Source: Ancistrus triradiatus | Lineage: Eukaryota; Chordata; Actinopteri; Siluriformes; Loricariidae | Length of the DNA: 64,000 nt | Reading direction: 5' to 3' | NCBI GenBank assembly: GCA_025084515.1 | Contig: JAJAGP010003168.1 | Coordinates: 1 to 64,000, forward strand | Shown here: one piece after another, positions 1-10,690 of the stretch | How positions within the stretch are numbered: the first letter of the stretch is position 1 | How the letters are laid out: every line of letters starts with the position of its first letter | Notes under the pieces: generated by a model | The model's database searches: none | What the model saw: the letters and a program-made list of their open reading frames with translations, nothing else | What the model was told of the DNA's origin: nothing | Made by a program: the position numbers and the translations under genes

Positions 1-28
<28 letters not shown>
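1..28. repeat. (TA)n microsatellite at window edge
   Basis: An alternating TA tract starts the window, so its true length is unknown. It lies about 150 bp downstream of the stop codon of the first LRR gene. The bases between them (29-179) are the probable 3' UTR of that gene; no clear poly(A) signal is visible. Confidence 0.9.
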
Positions 29-31
<3 letters not shown>

Positions 32-179
32 GTTCATCATGTTTGAAATGTTTAAATTCTGTTTGAATTCTGTATTTGTATGATTTTTGCAGTTGATTCA
101 TGTAGTACAACAAACTATATACCCTCAGTGTCGTGGATGTGAGAAACAAAAACAAACAACAAAACTTACACACAGTAAA

Positions 180-2113
180 CTACCCCTTGATAGCTATAGT
201 TTCTACCTCATGGACTGGCCTCAGTAACATGGACTCAGTGTAGTAGAAGTTTGTCAAGCATACCTTAGAGTAACTCGTTTTTCTTTTTTGATAATATGAA
301 TATAATGAGTATATGATCTTGGTAATCACTGCTATACAGCAGATCAGAAGCACCAAGGCTGTAGCACAGACAATGATTAACGTCTCACACTGGGAAGATT
401 TCATTGCTGAGGAAGAGGAGAACATGTTGGAAGTGGTGGGTACTGTGGTTAACTTTGTAATTGTTTTGAAGGTGGGTTGAATTCTGATAAAATGGTAGGT
501 TGATGAGTTGTTGGTGGTGGGTGTACGGTGATCTGTGTTGTTGTAGTAGAAGTGGTTACTGGAGTTGTTGTAATGGTATTTGTTACCAGGGCTGTTGTAG
601 GTGGTGGCAGAGTTGTTGGTATTGTTGTCAGTGCTGCAGAAGTTGAACGTATATTTGTTGTGGTTATCGCTGAAGTGCTTGTTATCAGGGCTGTTGTGGC
701 TGGAGCCAGAGTTGTTAGCACTGTGGTTGCCAAAGCTGTAGTAATTGTAGGTGTATTTGTAGTGAATTGTTGTGAGGTGGTAGCTGGCAGAGTTGTACGA
801 CATATCAGTTGATCTGCATTTAAGGAGATGATAGACTGGCCTTTCAAATCCTCTGGGTGCTCACAAGTCACTGCAGATGAAGGACGCATCTTTGCCTCAT
901 TCTGCTTCATCCACTCATACAGTGACAGCAGATTACAGTCACAATGCCACGGGTTGTTGTTTAAATACACTTTATTTAGTTTTGGTAGTGAGTCAAACAG
1001 ATCTTCTGGAAGCTTTCTCAGCTTATTGTTATTCAGTTTGAGTGTTGAAAGTGCCTGTAGTTGTACAAAGTCCTCTGCCTTCAGAGATTCAATGACATTA
1101 TTCTGAAGATTGAGCTCTAAAAGTTTCTCTAGTCCCTCAAAATAATCTCCAGAGAGAGCTGATAACTGATTAGAAGACAGGTCTAATTTCTTCAGTTTCT
1201 TGAGTGGACGGAAAATTCCAGGAGGTAAATATGTGAGATTGTTGTGACTTAGAAGTAATTCATTTATAATCAGGCTTCCTCCAAAAAGATCAGAGGGGAG
1301 AGCAGTGAGCTGGTTGTGATTCAGTGTGACTGTTTTGAGTGCAGAGAAACCCACAAATAACCCTGGTGACAATTCAGTCAAAAGATTGTTGTCCAAAAAC
1401 AGTTTGGTCAATTTATTTTTATGTGGGAACAAATCTGGTTGCAGGTGTGTAATTCTGTTGTTTTGTATGTTTATTTCCTTCAGATTAGGAAGATTGTGAA
1501 AAATTCCATCTGGCATTGATGTCAACTGATTCCCATAAAGCCGAAACAGTTGGAGTTTCCTGAGTTTGGAAAAAAGGGATGATGAGACAGAAGTAAGATG
1601 GTTCTTTGCTAGATGAAGCTCCAGGAGATTCTCTAATTGATCAAATGTTCCCTCTTCAATTGATGAAATCTGATTAACCTGTAGACGAAGTATTTCAAGA
1701 TTCTTGGCATCATCAAACAATCCCTTTTCTAGCCTCTGAATCTTGTTTGATGTCAGGATCAGTATTTGAAGGCTGGATAGATCCTTAAACACTCCAACAC
1801 GAAGAGCTGCCACATTAGTTCCTGTAATGTCAATGGCATTCAAATTGGCTAAACCTTCAAATGCACCTTCTTCTATAGAAAATGTTGATGTACCAAGAAA
1901 CTCCACTCTCTCCAGTTGAGGACTTTTGGAAAATGCTCCTTTGGGTATGACACCGATCTGACTTCCAACAAAGTAGACTTGTTTTGCTCCAGCTTTTAAT
2001 GTTTCAGGGATTACTGATGCTTCTTTGTTGTATAGGTCTTTATTTGTGTCTGTATTATCTTCAGCCCAACAATAGAAGGAACGGAGCAGAATAAAAATGT
2101 ACAGGCCTAACAT
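180..2113 (-). CDS. LRR membrane protein copy 1 (GP5/LRRC15-like), frameshifted in the stalk
   Basis: Minus-strand gene, probably an adhesion or receptor-type cell-surface LRR protein. The first frame (449-2113, 554 aa) starts MLGLYIFILL, a signal peptide. About 15 LRRs of 24 residues follow (consensus LxxLxLxxNxLxxLPxxLF, residues about 40-388), then an LRRCT cap (NPWHCDCN, about 389-441) and a Thr/Pro-rich stalk. That frame stops at 449-451. The membrane segment (around ALVLLICCIAVI) and the cytoplasmic tail with SYSKV continue in another frame down to the stop at 180-182. Copy 2 (19164-21344) carries all these parts in one frame, so a 1-base indel split this copy, probably near the AAAA run at about 488-491. 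A 3' splice site (pyrimidine-rich ... tttgcag) lies 7 bases upstream of the ATG, implying a 5' UTR intron as in mammalian GP5. No N-terminal LRR cysteine cap is seen. The result may be a secreted LRR protein, a pseudogene or an assembly error. Confidence 0.85.
560..800 (-). repeat. Mucin-like stalk repeats of LRR copy 1 (about 2 units)
   Basis: The Thr/Pro-rich stalk contains an imperfect repeat. The landmark cagggctgtt begins at 587 and 686, a spacing of 99 bp. The equivalent region of copy 2 has three landmarks spaced 108-111 bp apart, so repeat number differs between the duplicates. Confidence 0.7.
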
Positions 2114-2135
2114 TTTTTACCTGCAAATCAACAAA
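2114..2135 (-). promoter_or_regulatory. 3' splice site of a 5' UTR intron before LRR copy 1
   Basis: On the minus strand a T-rich tract ending tttgcag stands just before gtaaaaaATG. The identical arrangement precedes copy 2 at 21345-21366. The upstream non-coding exon was not found. Confidence 0.6.
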
Positions 2136-2295
2136 ACAACAGTGAGAGTTTAGGCTTAAGTGACTATATTCTGCAAGCACTGACATTCTTCTAAGCATCT
2201 ATTTAAAAAGTAGGTGGGTGCACATAACAGGGAGTTAATACTGAAATTGTGCACATCATTTGAAGTCCAGTGTTGAAATAAGTGATGCTTGAAAA

Positions 2296-3410
2296 CATGG
2301 GCGACATTTGAGGGGGGGCACTTGCCCCCCCAATAAAATGTTAGTCAACTCATTCTATCATTTGTCAAAACTGTCTACTTTAGATAGAGCCTGATCTCCA
2401 CGATACTAGGGGGCAGCCGAGTAATGATAACAGATTGACTGCACTTGAGGTGTTTCCCTCTAGAAATTAGTTAACGACAAAAGTGTGTTATTCAATGGCT
2501 AGAAATGGCTGAACGATCCAAATCAATTGATGACTACTTCTTTATGAAGCCAAAAACTGTTGGTACCGAAGAAAAACAACAGCTTAGACAGACAGGTGTC
2601 ACGGAGGCACCCGTTACTGGCATAACAAGCCTTTCTGCTCCAGTGTCGACTCCATTTGATCAGCGTTTTGAACAGGATAGCTACATTTCAACGGACTCAC
2701 TGCAGCCATCAGAACGGGATCCTATTGATGGCATTAAAAACTATGTGAACTTTATTCAGAGTGGGCCATATCAACCATTCATTTTATTTCCAGTAACAGA
2801 TGGTCAAAAGTTTAGGAAAGAATGGTATGACATTTACGACTGGCTCGAATACATCCCGGAGCTGACCGAGCTTTCTGTTTTGCCTGTCATAGCCAGGCCA
2901 GGAGAGCAAGACAGATGCATTTCAAATGATTGGATTTGGCAACTGGGAAAAAAGTGCTCAGACAAACACTCGCACTTTTTAAAGCGTCAGATCTAGGTGA
3001 TAGCCTAGTGAACGTTCGTAACCTCTTCAAGTTGTTCCTGACCGTGCCAATGAGCCGCACGTCATGCAATAGGAACTTTCTTGCTTGCGTTGACTGAAAA
3101 CATACATGAGAAACACTATGAGCCAGGAGAGACACTATCTGACATAACAACACTGAATATTGAACGGGCCATTCACGTGGACCTAGAAAACACCGTCAGC
3201 ATATTTGCTGCCGTGCCCGGTGGGCAACGTCTCGCACTTCACTAAGGTAGGACTTGGTTTATAGGCCTACTGCTATAAACATAGGCTAGGTTATTTGCTT
3301 AATATGTTTTTACTTCAGATAATTGTTGGTTATTTCATATATACACCCAAACATATAGTTCACCGAGATGGCTTGCCCCCCTCCGACATAAGTCTCAAAT
3401 GTCTCCCATG
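2296..3410 (+). mobile_element. Internally deleted hAT transposon (ZMYM1/TTF-type), 8-bp TSD
   Basis: The termini are inverted repeats: catgggcgacatttgag at 2296-2312 and its near complement ctcaaatgtctcccatg at 3394-3410. Both ends are flanked by the 8-bp direct repeat cttgaaaa (2288-2295 and 3411-3418), the hAT hallmark. The open frame at 2505-2996 starts MAERSKSIDDYFF and contains a TTF-type N-terminal segment (SGPYQPFILFPV ... FRKEWYDIYDWLEYIP). It then jumps to sequence resembling the hAT C-terminal dimerisation region (around MSQERLSD ... LNIERAI, about 3115-3175). The catalytic core is missing, so the copy is non-autonomous. Confidence 0.85.
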
Positions 3411-3418
3411 CTTGAAAA

Positions 3419-3759
3419 TATAGATAGGGTTTAAAAGGCCTGTTATTTGAAAGTCACAGATTGACCTGAAGCACATTTTCGTTGTGAAATGTCCATTCTG
3501 ATGACATGCAGTGCTAAGTGTGCACCGCTATTTTTTACAGCTTTTCCCATATCATATTGTTTACACATACTGTATATAAACAGCTCTACTGGGTGGACTG
3601 GCTCATGCTGTGCTTTACTTTTGGTTTCTGTCTAGCATGAATTTTCCTGTGTTTACAACTGCTCACAAAATATGACCTTAAATCATTTAAATATTTAAGT
3701 GCACTCTGTTTGTTAATCACTCACGTATAATTAATATACTACATTCATCTATGTATTTA
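3419..3759. other. Non-coding stretch, nothing recognised
   Basis: AT-rich single-copy-looking sequence between the hAT element and an LTR-like tract. No ORF, RNA gene or clear repeat is visible. Confidence 0.4.
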
Positions 3760-3769
3760 GTTCCCCCAA

Positions 3770-4086
3770 TGAAGTACATGAAGTATAACGAAGATATGAG
3801 ATGCGTGAAGCAGGGGCTAAATCTCGTGGTCTCTACCTCGTTTCTAAACTCCTGCTTCACGCATCTCATATCGAGCTCAGCTTATCACTCATTTACCTAG
3901 TTTCGTTTCCTTTCTATCTTCGTTTTTGGATCTCGTCTCTCCCTGTTCGGCTCGGGTCTTCCTAGCCTCGTCCGTACTCCTTTCTGTGATTCGTATAGTT
4001 TGTTTAATTTGCCAGTTCTGTCCAATAAACGCCACCTTTGGTCTAAACCACTCCCTGCGTGTCTCCTATCCCTAAGTCGGCGTCAC
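3770..4086 (+). mobile_element. Probable LTR fragment with a 22-bp inverted repeat
   Basis: Compositionally distinct CT-rich block with a poly(A) signal (aataaa at about 4024), ending ...ggcgtcaca like an LTR 3' end. Near its start, 3793-3814 is perfectly complementary to 3851-3872, giving a 22-bp stem with a 36-base loop. No left LTR boundary or target duplication is seen, so the assignment is tentative. Confidence 0.4.
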
Positions 4087-4704
4087 AGAAGACTGAGAGT
4101 GAGAAGCAAGAGGGTATAAATAGGAGAAGAGAAAGGGCTAGATGAGAAACTGGTGTAGATGACAGAAGGTTGGAGAGAGAGAAAGTGGTTGAAGGTGGAC
4201 GTGGTGTGCAGGTTTTAGTGCAGGAGTAGCAAGTATAATGACATATGAAGTCTGATTTGGCATTCATTATCATTTTGGAAACAGTCTTCATATAAATATG
4301 ACAGGATAATATAAATAAATTGAAATAAATAATTGTATTAATGCACCACACATCATGGTTTCTAATGTTTTACTTTAATTGCACCGTGTTCTTGCTTAAG
4401 ATATTGCACAAGCAGTATTCTCCAGTTGATGTGCTGTCTGTGTATCAGTTTGTGCCCTCAATCTCCTCACTTCATTAAGCATTAAGGCAAATGTGAGTTA
4501 AAAAAAAATAAATAAAAAAAAATAACTACTTCACTTTTGACTTGGGTCCTCATGCACTGAGAGCCAACTTGGAGATGTGAACTGCACAGTCGTAATTACT
4601 GAGCTGAATGCTTCCCCTGAAATGCAAAGTAAAGCTGATGTGCATCTGAACGATTGACAAAAGAAACTTTAACCACCATTTCTGTTGCCAAATTTAGTGC
4701 ACTT
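4087..4704. other. Non-coding stretch, nothing recognised
   Basis: Intergenic sequence with an A-rich run near 4500-4525. No supported gene or repeat. Confidence 0.4.
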
Positions 4705-4723
4705 AATTCAGTTCATAATTAAA

Positions 4724-7700
4724 CCAGCCGCTAGATTGCTCAGGCAGGGTATTTCTAGTGCCGGTCCCAAGCCCGGATAAATGGTGAGGGTTGTGTCAGG
4801 AAGGGCATCCGGTGTAAAACATTTGCCAAATCTAGTATATGAGTTCATAATAATTTCACCATACCGGATCGGTCGCAGCCTGAGTTAACAACGACCGCCA
4901 CTGGTACTGGTAGCAAACAGGGTACCAGCGGAAATTGGACTACTGTTTGACGAAGAGGAGGGAAGCGTGTGAGGAGACAGAGAGAAATCAGGAGGGGCCA
5001 GAATATAGCACTGAGGGTAGCAACCCTAAATGTAGGGACGATGACAGGGAAAGGGTAGGAGGAGGCGCTGGCTGATATGATGCAGAGGGAGAAGATCGAT
5101 GTTTTGTGTGTGCAGGGAGAAACAGGAGACAAAAAGTGGAAAGTGGTTTGGTAGCAAGGGCTCGATGTGCATTGCTGGCAGGATTTAAAAACTGTTCTAC
5201 CATGGTGTGGATAGGAGAGAAATGGGATCGTTTGGCTGGTGTGGTTCCTGGAAGGGAGGACTCGCAAAGAATGTCGTTGAGGTGAAAAAGGGGGTCTTGT
5301 CAAGATGTCAGATGGATAATATGTCTGAAGCTGAAATTGAGGGGTCTTTTTTGTAATTGGTGGAATGTTGTTGTAAGTGGCTATGCCACAGGTGTTGGCT
5401 GTTGAATTAGGCAAAAAGAGAGATTTCTGGGGGGGGAGTTAGGGGGGAGTTAGATTGAAGTGGTTGAGAGCATTCCAGGGAGGAAGAGGAACGAGACTGG
5501 TGATTGGTGCAGATTTCAATGGTCATTTTGTGGTGAATGGTAAAAATAAGGAGATGAGGGATAAAAGTGATGGGCAGGGGTTTTTGTTGTTTAAGGAATA
5601 GGACAACCTCCTAGAAGGGAACAGATGTGGTGGATTGATTTTGCAAAAGAAAAAAGGGGGATGGAAAATGGCTGTGTTAAACACATATTTCCGAAAGAAG
5701 GAGGAGGCAATAGGGGAACTTATTAAGAGTGGAGGGAGCGGGAGGCACACAGGTAGACTAAATTCTATTGTTAGAAAGAGGTTGCTTTTTTTTTTTTTTT
5801 TAAAAGAGATTTGGTGATTGTTAAGTAGTGGCAGGGGAAAGTGTAGCTAAGGCAGCATTCGGATTGGGGGTGTGCAGGATGGCTTCTGGTGGTTTAGGAA
5901 AGAGGAAAGAGGACAAAGGCAAGAGCAAGCGAGGACCAAAATGGTGGAGGTTTAAGTTGAAGAAAGGAAAATGTGTTAGGAGTTCAGAGGAGGAGCTGAG
6001 AAAGGGCTTGGGTGATACTGCAGCAACAGTAATAGACAGACAGGTTAGAAAGGTACTGGGTGCGTTCTTCTTTTGGAAGGTAAAAGGAAAACACGTGATG
6101 GGATGGTGGGAGACGAGGAATAGAGTGCAGGAGGTTATTTATTCAAGGAAAGAAGGTCAGCCAAAGAAGAAATTGGGACAGGGACAGGGACTAATGAGAG
6201 TAGGGGCAGGAGTTTACAAGGGAAGATGCGGCAAAGGGCCAACAAAGAGGGATAGGGGGTGGTATAGCAAGGCCAAGCAGAAGGCCTACGATGAGTTATA
6301 GAAAGGTTTAGACAGTAGGGAAGGAGAGACGGAGTTTGTGTTGAGAAGGAGTTGTATCTGCTGGCGCAGACAGGAAGGAAAGATTAGAAAAGATAAGAGC
6401 TGATGAAGGATGTGCAGCATGTCAGGGGGTGATTCAAGGATAGAATGGGAAATGTACTGACAGGTGGGGAGAGGATGAGGGAAAGTGAAAGGAGTATTTG
6501 AGGGTGATGAATGTAGGAAAATGAAAGGGAAAAGAAAGGTTGGGATGGTTTTGTTGTAGAAAAATTTCCGTTTGTAGAAGAAATTGTGAAACAGGGGATT
6601 GTATGTAGCAAAGATTAGCGAGGAAAGAAGTGAGGGAAAAGCTTTGAAAGGATGAGAACGAAAAAAAAAAGCAAGTGGGACCTATGACATACCAGTTGCA
6701 GGTATGGAAAGTCTAGGAGAGCTGGGAGTGGTGTTTTTGACTAGTTTTGGACTGATATTCAATGAATTTGGTGACTGAAATGAGAGTATGCCGGGGGAAT
6801 ATGGATGGAAAAGTTTTTACTTGTTACTGATTTTATGCAGAAGGGTGATGGTAAAGAGTTTGTGGACTCTTACAGCGGGTTCATACATTAAAGGTTTGAA
6901 TGAGCCACACAATGAAGAATTTGGGCAAGAGAGTTGGTGGAAAGCTTGGCTTCAGACAGGAAGGTGACAGTGTGTGACAACGTATGGTTTCATGCAAAGG
7001 AAGAGCACCCATGGATGCGATTTTTGATTTGAGGACTGCTGATGGAGAAAGTATAGAGCTTGGTCAGAGAGTAGGGAAAGAGATACCACTGCGTTTCTTT
7101 CTTTGTGGATTTTTGGAGGAAGAAAGAAAGGACTTTTTTATGACAGGGGTGCCAAGGGAGGGAACTGTGGTGGTGTAATGAGGAAGGAGTCTCGAGTGGC
7201 CTTGGGAAACAGTAACGTTTTTTAGATTTAGTTTGCAGGACAAGATGGGAGAACACAGTTGTGACAGCGGGTGAGTGAGGATTGTGCTTGTAGGGAGTGG
7301 ACAGATTAGCTTCAAAGGTAGAGATGGGGACTGCATCAAGGATCGGCCCTGAGTCTCTTCTTATTTTCTTCTGGTGATGGACAGACTAACAGATGAGGTC
7401 AGACAGGAATCACGTGGACTATGATGTTTGCAGACGACATTGTAGATCGTTAGTGAGAACAGGGAAAACAGGTTTTAGAAGAGAACTTGGAGAGGTGGAG
7501 GTATAATATGGAAAGGAGAGGAATGAAAAGTCAACTGTAGTAAGGACAGCAGAATACATGTGTGTAATGAAAAAGGGAGCAGGTGGAACGGTGGAACAGG
7601 TTCAGGCTACAGGGGATCAGTTGGTCACAAAGGTGCAGGAGTTCAGGGTACTTGGGATCAATGTTCCAAGGAAAATGGGGAGTGTTGGAGGAAAGGAGGT

Positions 7701-8281
7701 TCAAAGAGAGAGAGTACAGGGCCAGGATGGGGAGTGGGTGGAGAAGAGTGGCGTTTGTTCAGGCGTTGCTGCTGTGTGACAAAAGGGTCGCAGCAAAAGG
7801 AAGGAAAAGATTTATAACCGAGAGTAGTGAAGACCAGCCTTGTTGTATGGAAGTTAGAGGGACAGTGGCACTGACAAAAGAGACAGAAAAGCAGAGCTGG
7901 AGTAGTGGCAGAATTAAGATGTTGAGGTTCTCTTTAGGAGTGTCTTCTAAGGGTGGACCGGGATTAGGAGATGGAGTCATTCAGAGGGACAGCACAAAGT
8001 GTTTGGAAAATTGGGAGACAAAATTCGAGAGGGAAGACTGAGATGGTTTGGACATGTGCAGAGGAGGGATAGTGGATATATTGGTAGGAGGATGTTGGCG
8101 ATGGAGCTGCCAGGCAAGAGACGGAGAGGAAGACCAAAGAGGAGTTATTTGGTTGTGGTAAATGAAGATATGCAGGGAGTTGGGGTGAGAGTAGAGGATG
8201 TGGAAGACTGGGTGAGGTGGAAACGTTTAACTCGCTGTGGTGACCCCTGACAAAGGGAGAAGCCGAAAGAAGAAGAAGAAG
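4724..8281 (+). mobile_element. Decayed near full-length RTE-type LINE with 19-bp TSD
   Basis: A perfect 19-bp target duplication, aattcagttcataattaaa, flanks the insertion (4705-4723 and 8282-8300). Inside, in order: a 5' leader; remnants of an apurinic-type endonuclease (LRVATLNVGTMTGK-like at about 5010-5050); reverse-transcriptase remnants (DAIFDLR at about 7010; TMMFADDIV with the catalytic ADD at about 7420-7445); and the C-terminal part, clearest at 7999-8250 (RLRWFGHVQRRDS ... GKRRRGRPKRSY ... RCGDP then stop). The 3' end is a short GAA-repeat tail, as RTE elements have instead of poly(A). Many frameshifts and stops make it dead. Its length matches a complete element, so it is not a usual 5'-truncated copy. 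Confidence 0.88.
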
Positions 8282-8315
8282 AATTCAGTTCATAATTAAA
8301 AGTTTTATACTACAA

Positions 8316-9471
8316 TAGGGTTGCAACAACGAATCGATAAAATCGATAATAATCGATTATTAAAAGCGTCGACAACGAATTTCATTATCGATTCATTGGG
8401 TTGCATGATTTATGTTTCCCTCCCCTTGTCATATCTGCTTACGTTACTTGCGGCACTTCGTCAAGGCTGAAAAAAATGCAAGCGACTTGATCGGAGCGAG
8501 GTGGAACATTCAAAGTAAGTTAGCGTTAAGAATCAGTTTTGCCAACTTAGCGACCTTGTCGCTATATCTACCGACTTTTCAGACCCTCTAGTGACTTTGT
8601 TTTAAAAAAAAGCTTTAAAAAAACCTGTCCTCAGCGAGCAGCGGCTGCTGCCGTGAGCCTCGTCCACACTGCAAATGACCTGCGCATGCCCGAAGCTGCC
8701 GCTGACTGACCCCGCCCCGTATTTACAGAGCGGGATGTAAATATAAATGTGTCTTCAGTGTGACACGAAAAGAAATCCCTGTATTTAACTCACACAGTCT
8801 CAGTCAGTCACTCACCTCATTCACCACATAGCCTGTCACTCACCTCGTCCACAGTGTGTGCCTCTTTGTGAAAAGCTAAATATCCAGCTAGCTAGATAAT
8901 AGGGTCCACAAAGTGCTGAAGGAGGAATATGGCTCAACTCAAATGCTGAAGTTGAGAGACTATTCAGCCAGATGAGTGAGGTAAAAACCAAACTAAGAAA
9001 TCGAATGTCCTTGGAGACCCTTAACTCAATCCTGTATATCCGATATGGTCTCAGGTTGTCTGGTGAGGCTTGCTATGAGCACAAGCTGCCTGATAATGTG
9101 TAGCAGTTTTTTGGCACATCAGCTGCCTATTCATTTAAATCGGCTCCCTCATCTGAACCTGCCATAGAAGACCAAAATGAAGATGACCTACTCTTTCTGT
9201 GAGCCAGAACAATTTGTTTATAATACGGCACCAAGAAGGAAGAAACAGAATAAATACAAGTATACACACTATTATTTAATTTGTTATTTTAATTTATTAA
9301 TAAATTTAATTTATTATTATTCAATTATCACTTATTTGCTCTGTTATTCAATGTTAGATTTCTGAATAAAGACATGGAAATGTTTTTTTTTTAAAATCCG
9401 ATTCATCGATTAATCGAAAGAATAATCGACCGATTAATCGATTATTAATATAGTCATTAGTTGCAGCCCTA
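8316..9471 (+). mobile_element. Internally deleted hAT transposon with C-terminal dimerisation remnant
   Basis: Ends are tagggttgcaac at 8316 and its imperfect complement gttgcagcccta ending 9471, both followed inward by AT-rich ATCGATTAAT-type subterminal repeats. The 8-bp flanks tactacaa (8308-8315) and tcctacaa (9472-9479) match at 7 of 8 positions. At about 8930-9100 a plus-strand reading gives SNAEVERLFSQMS ... KTKLRNRMSLETLNSILYIR, the conserved hAT C-terminal dimerisation motif. The rest of the transposase is gone. Confidence 0.8.
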
Positions 9472-10382
9472 TCCTACAATATGAAATCCCATAATAACAA
9501 AAAAAATCAAGATTTTGCTTAAATGGCCAACCACTGTCCAATTAGTATTTTATTCTTTAAAATACATAATGTAAATTATAATTACAGTAAATTATATTTC
9601 ATACTTGTAAAATATATTTTATTCATTCTGTTTTAATGCTTTAAAACCCAATCAAAATAAAACATTGTGCTGTTACCCATAAATATAGACATCTTAAAAT
9701 CTGTACTGAAAATTTTAGTAAATTTTACTAAATTTTGCCTAAATGGAAAACCACAACTAATGTAATTAGTACTTTATTACTCTGTGAAATTCATTACTTT
9801 TCATGCAAATTATAATTAATTTTTAATGGTTCAAAACCCACTAAATATAAAACATGTTACACATAAATATTCTGTAGACATCTGTACTGAAGATTTTAGT
9901 AGAAATGTAAAAATCTGCAAATTGGTCTGCAGGATAATTAAGGTAATGGATCAATTGTAGGATCTGTGTTGACATAGAAATGAATGAATTAGTGTCTAAA
10001 GTATTTAAGACACTAATTCACTTACCATTGACAGGTGATGGTTTGGGGATAAAAGCTGGCTTTTTGCACACCTCTCTTCTAAGATGATTTCCAAATGTCC
10101 ATTACGTTTTCTGTTGGATCAGAACTTTCTAGTTCAGTGCAGAAGACCAGGAGACTCCGAAACAAGTTGGAACTGTTTACTGCGCACTTACAGTCAAGAT
10201 TCTTGTCCAGTAATACACAGGCAGAGTGTGCTGTTTATATCCCCAAGTCATATCTGAAAACAGTTTCACTTCTGTCTGAAAACGGGTCTATGCTGATCCC
10301 ATGAACACATCTGCTGGGTGAAGTCAATGAAAAGATAGTTACTTCATGATGTTTTTGAAGAATCTTTAGAAATTGTTGATTA
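9472..10382. other. AT-rich intergenic sequence
   Basis: No gene is supported. It includes a perfect 12-bp inverted repeat (9986-9997 and 10008-10019, loop 10 bases). A 69-codon open frame at 10095-10304 has no recognisable domain. Confidence 0.4.
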
Positions 10383-10545
10383 AGATATCATTACATTACA
10401 CCTTTATCCAGATCAATTTACACTAGCACAATCTTCCAAGATGAAATTTAAATGAACTGTTTAAGGGACTTGCTCAAAGGACTTGGACTTGTACCCTGGA
10501 CCTTCTGGTCCTTAGTCCAATACCTTAATCACTGTGTCACCACAC
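10383..10545 (-). repeat. Diverged tRNA-derived SINE
   Basis: An old copy of the SINE also seen at 31327, 43363 and 45343. The reverse complement has a tRNA-like head (gtgattaaggtattggact) and the tail resembling ggataagagcgtctgctaaa. About 10550-10690 follows with a second SINE/LINE-tail type (tgtgggaggaaaccc). Confidence 0.55.
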
Positions 10546-10690
10546 TCCACAGATTTGCATGCATTCATGTATTCATTCATTTTTATGAGGTTCACGATGG
10601 ATGGGGAACAACTGACCAAATGTATATGTTATGTGGGAGGAAACCCAATCAGACATGGAGAGAACATACACAGAACCATAATGTGTTTCA

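Noticed and set aside
528..812. Plus-strand open frame opposite the LRR stalk
   Set aside because: Val-rich shadow of the Thr-rich minus-strand stalk; no independent coding signal.
5828..6301. 157-codon plus-strand Lys/Gly-rich frame
   Set aside because: Part of the decayed RTE LINE (region between endonuclease and RT), not a separate gene.
10095..10304. 69-codon plus-strand frame (MSITFSVGSEL...)
   Set aside because: No domain, no splice context and no homologue recognised; compatible with chance.
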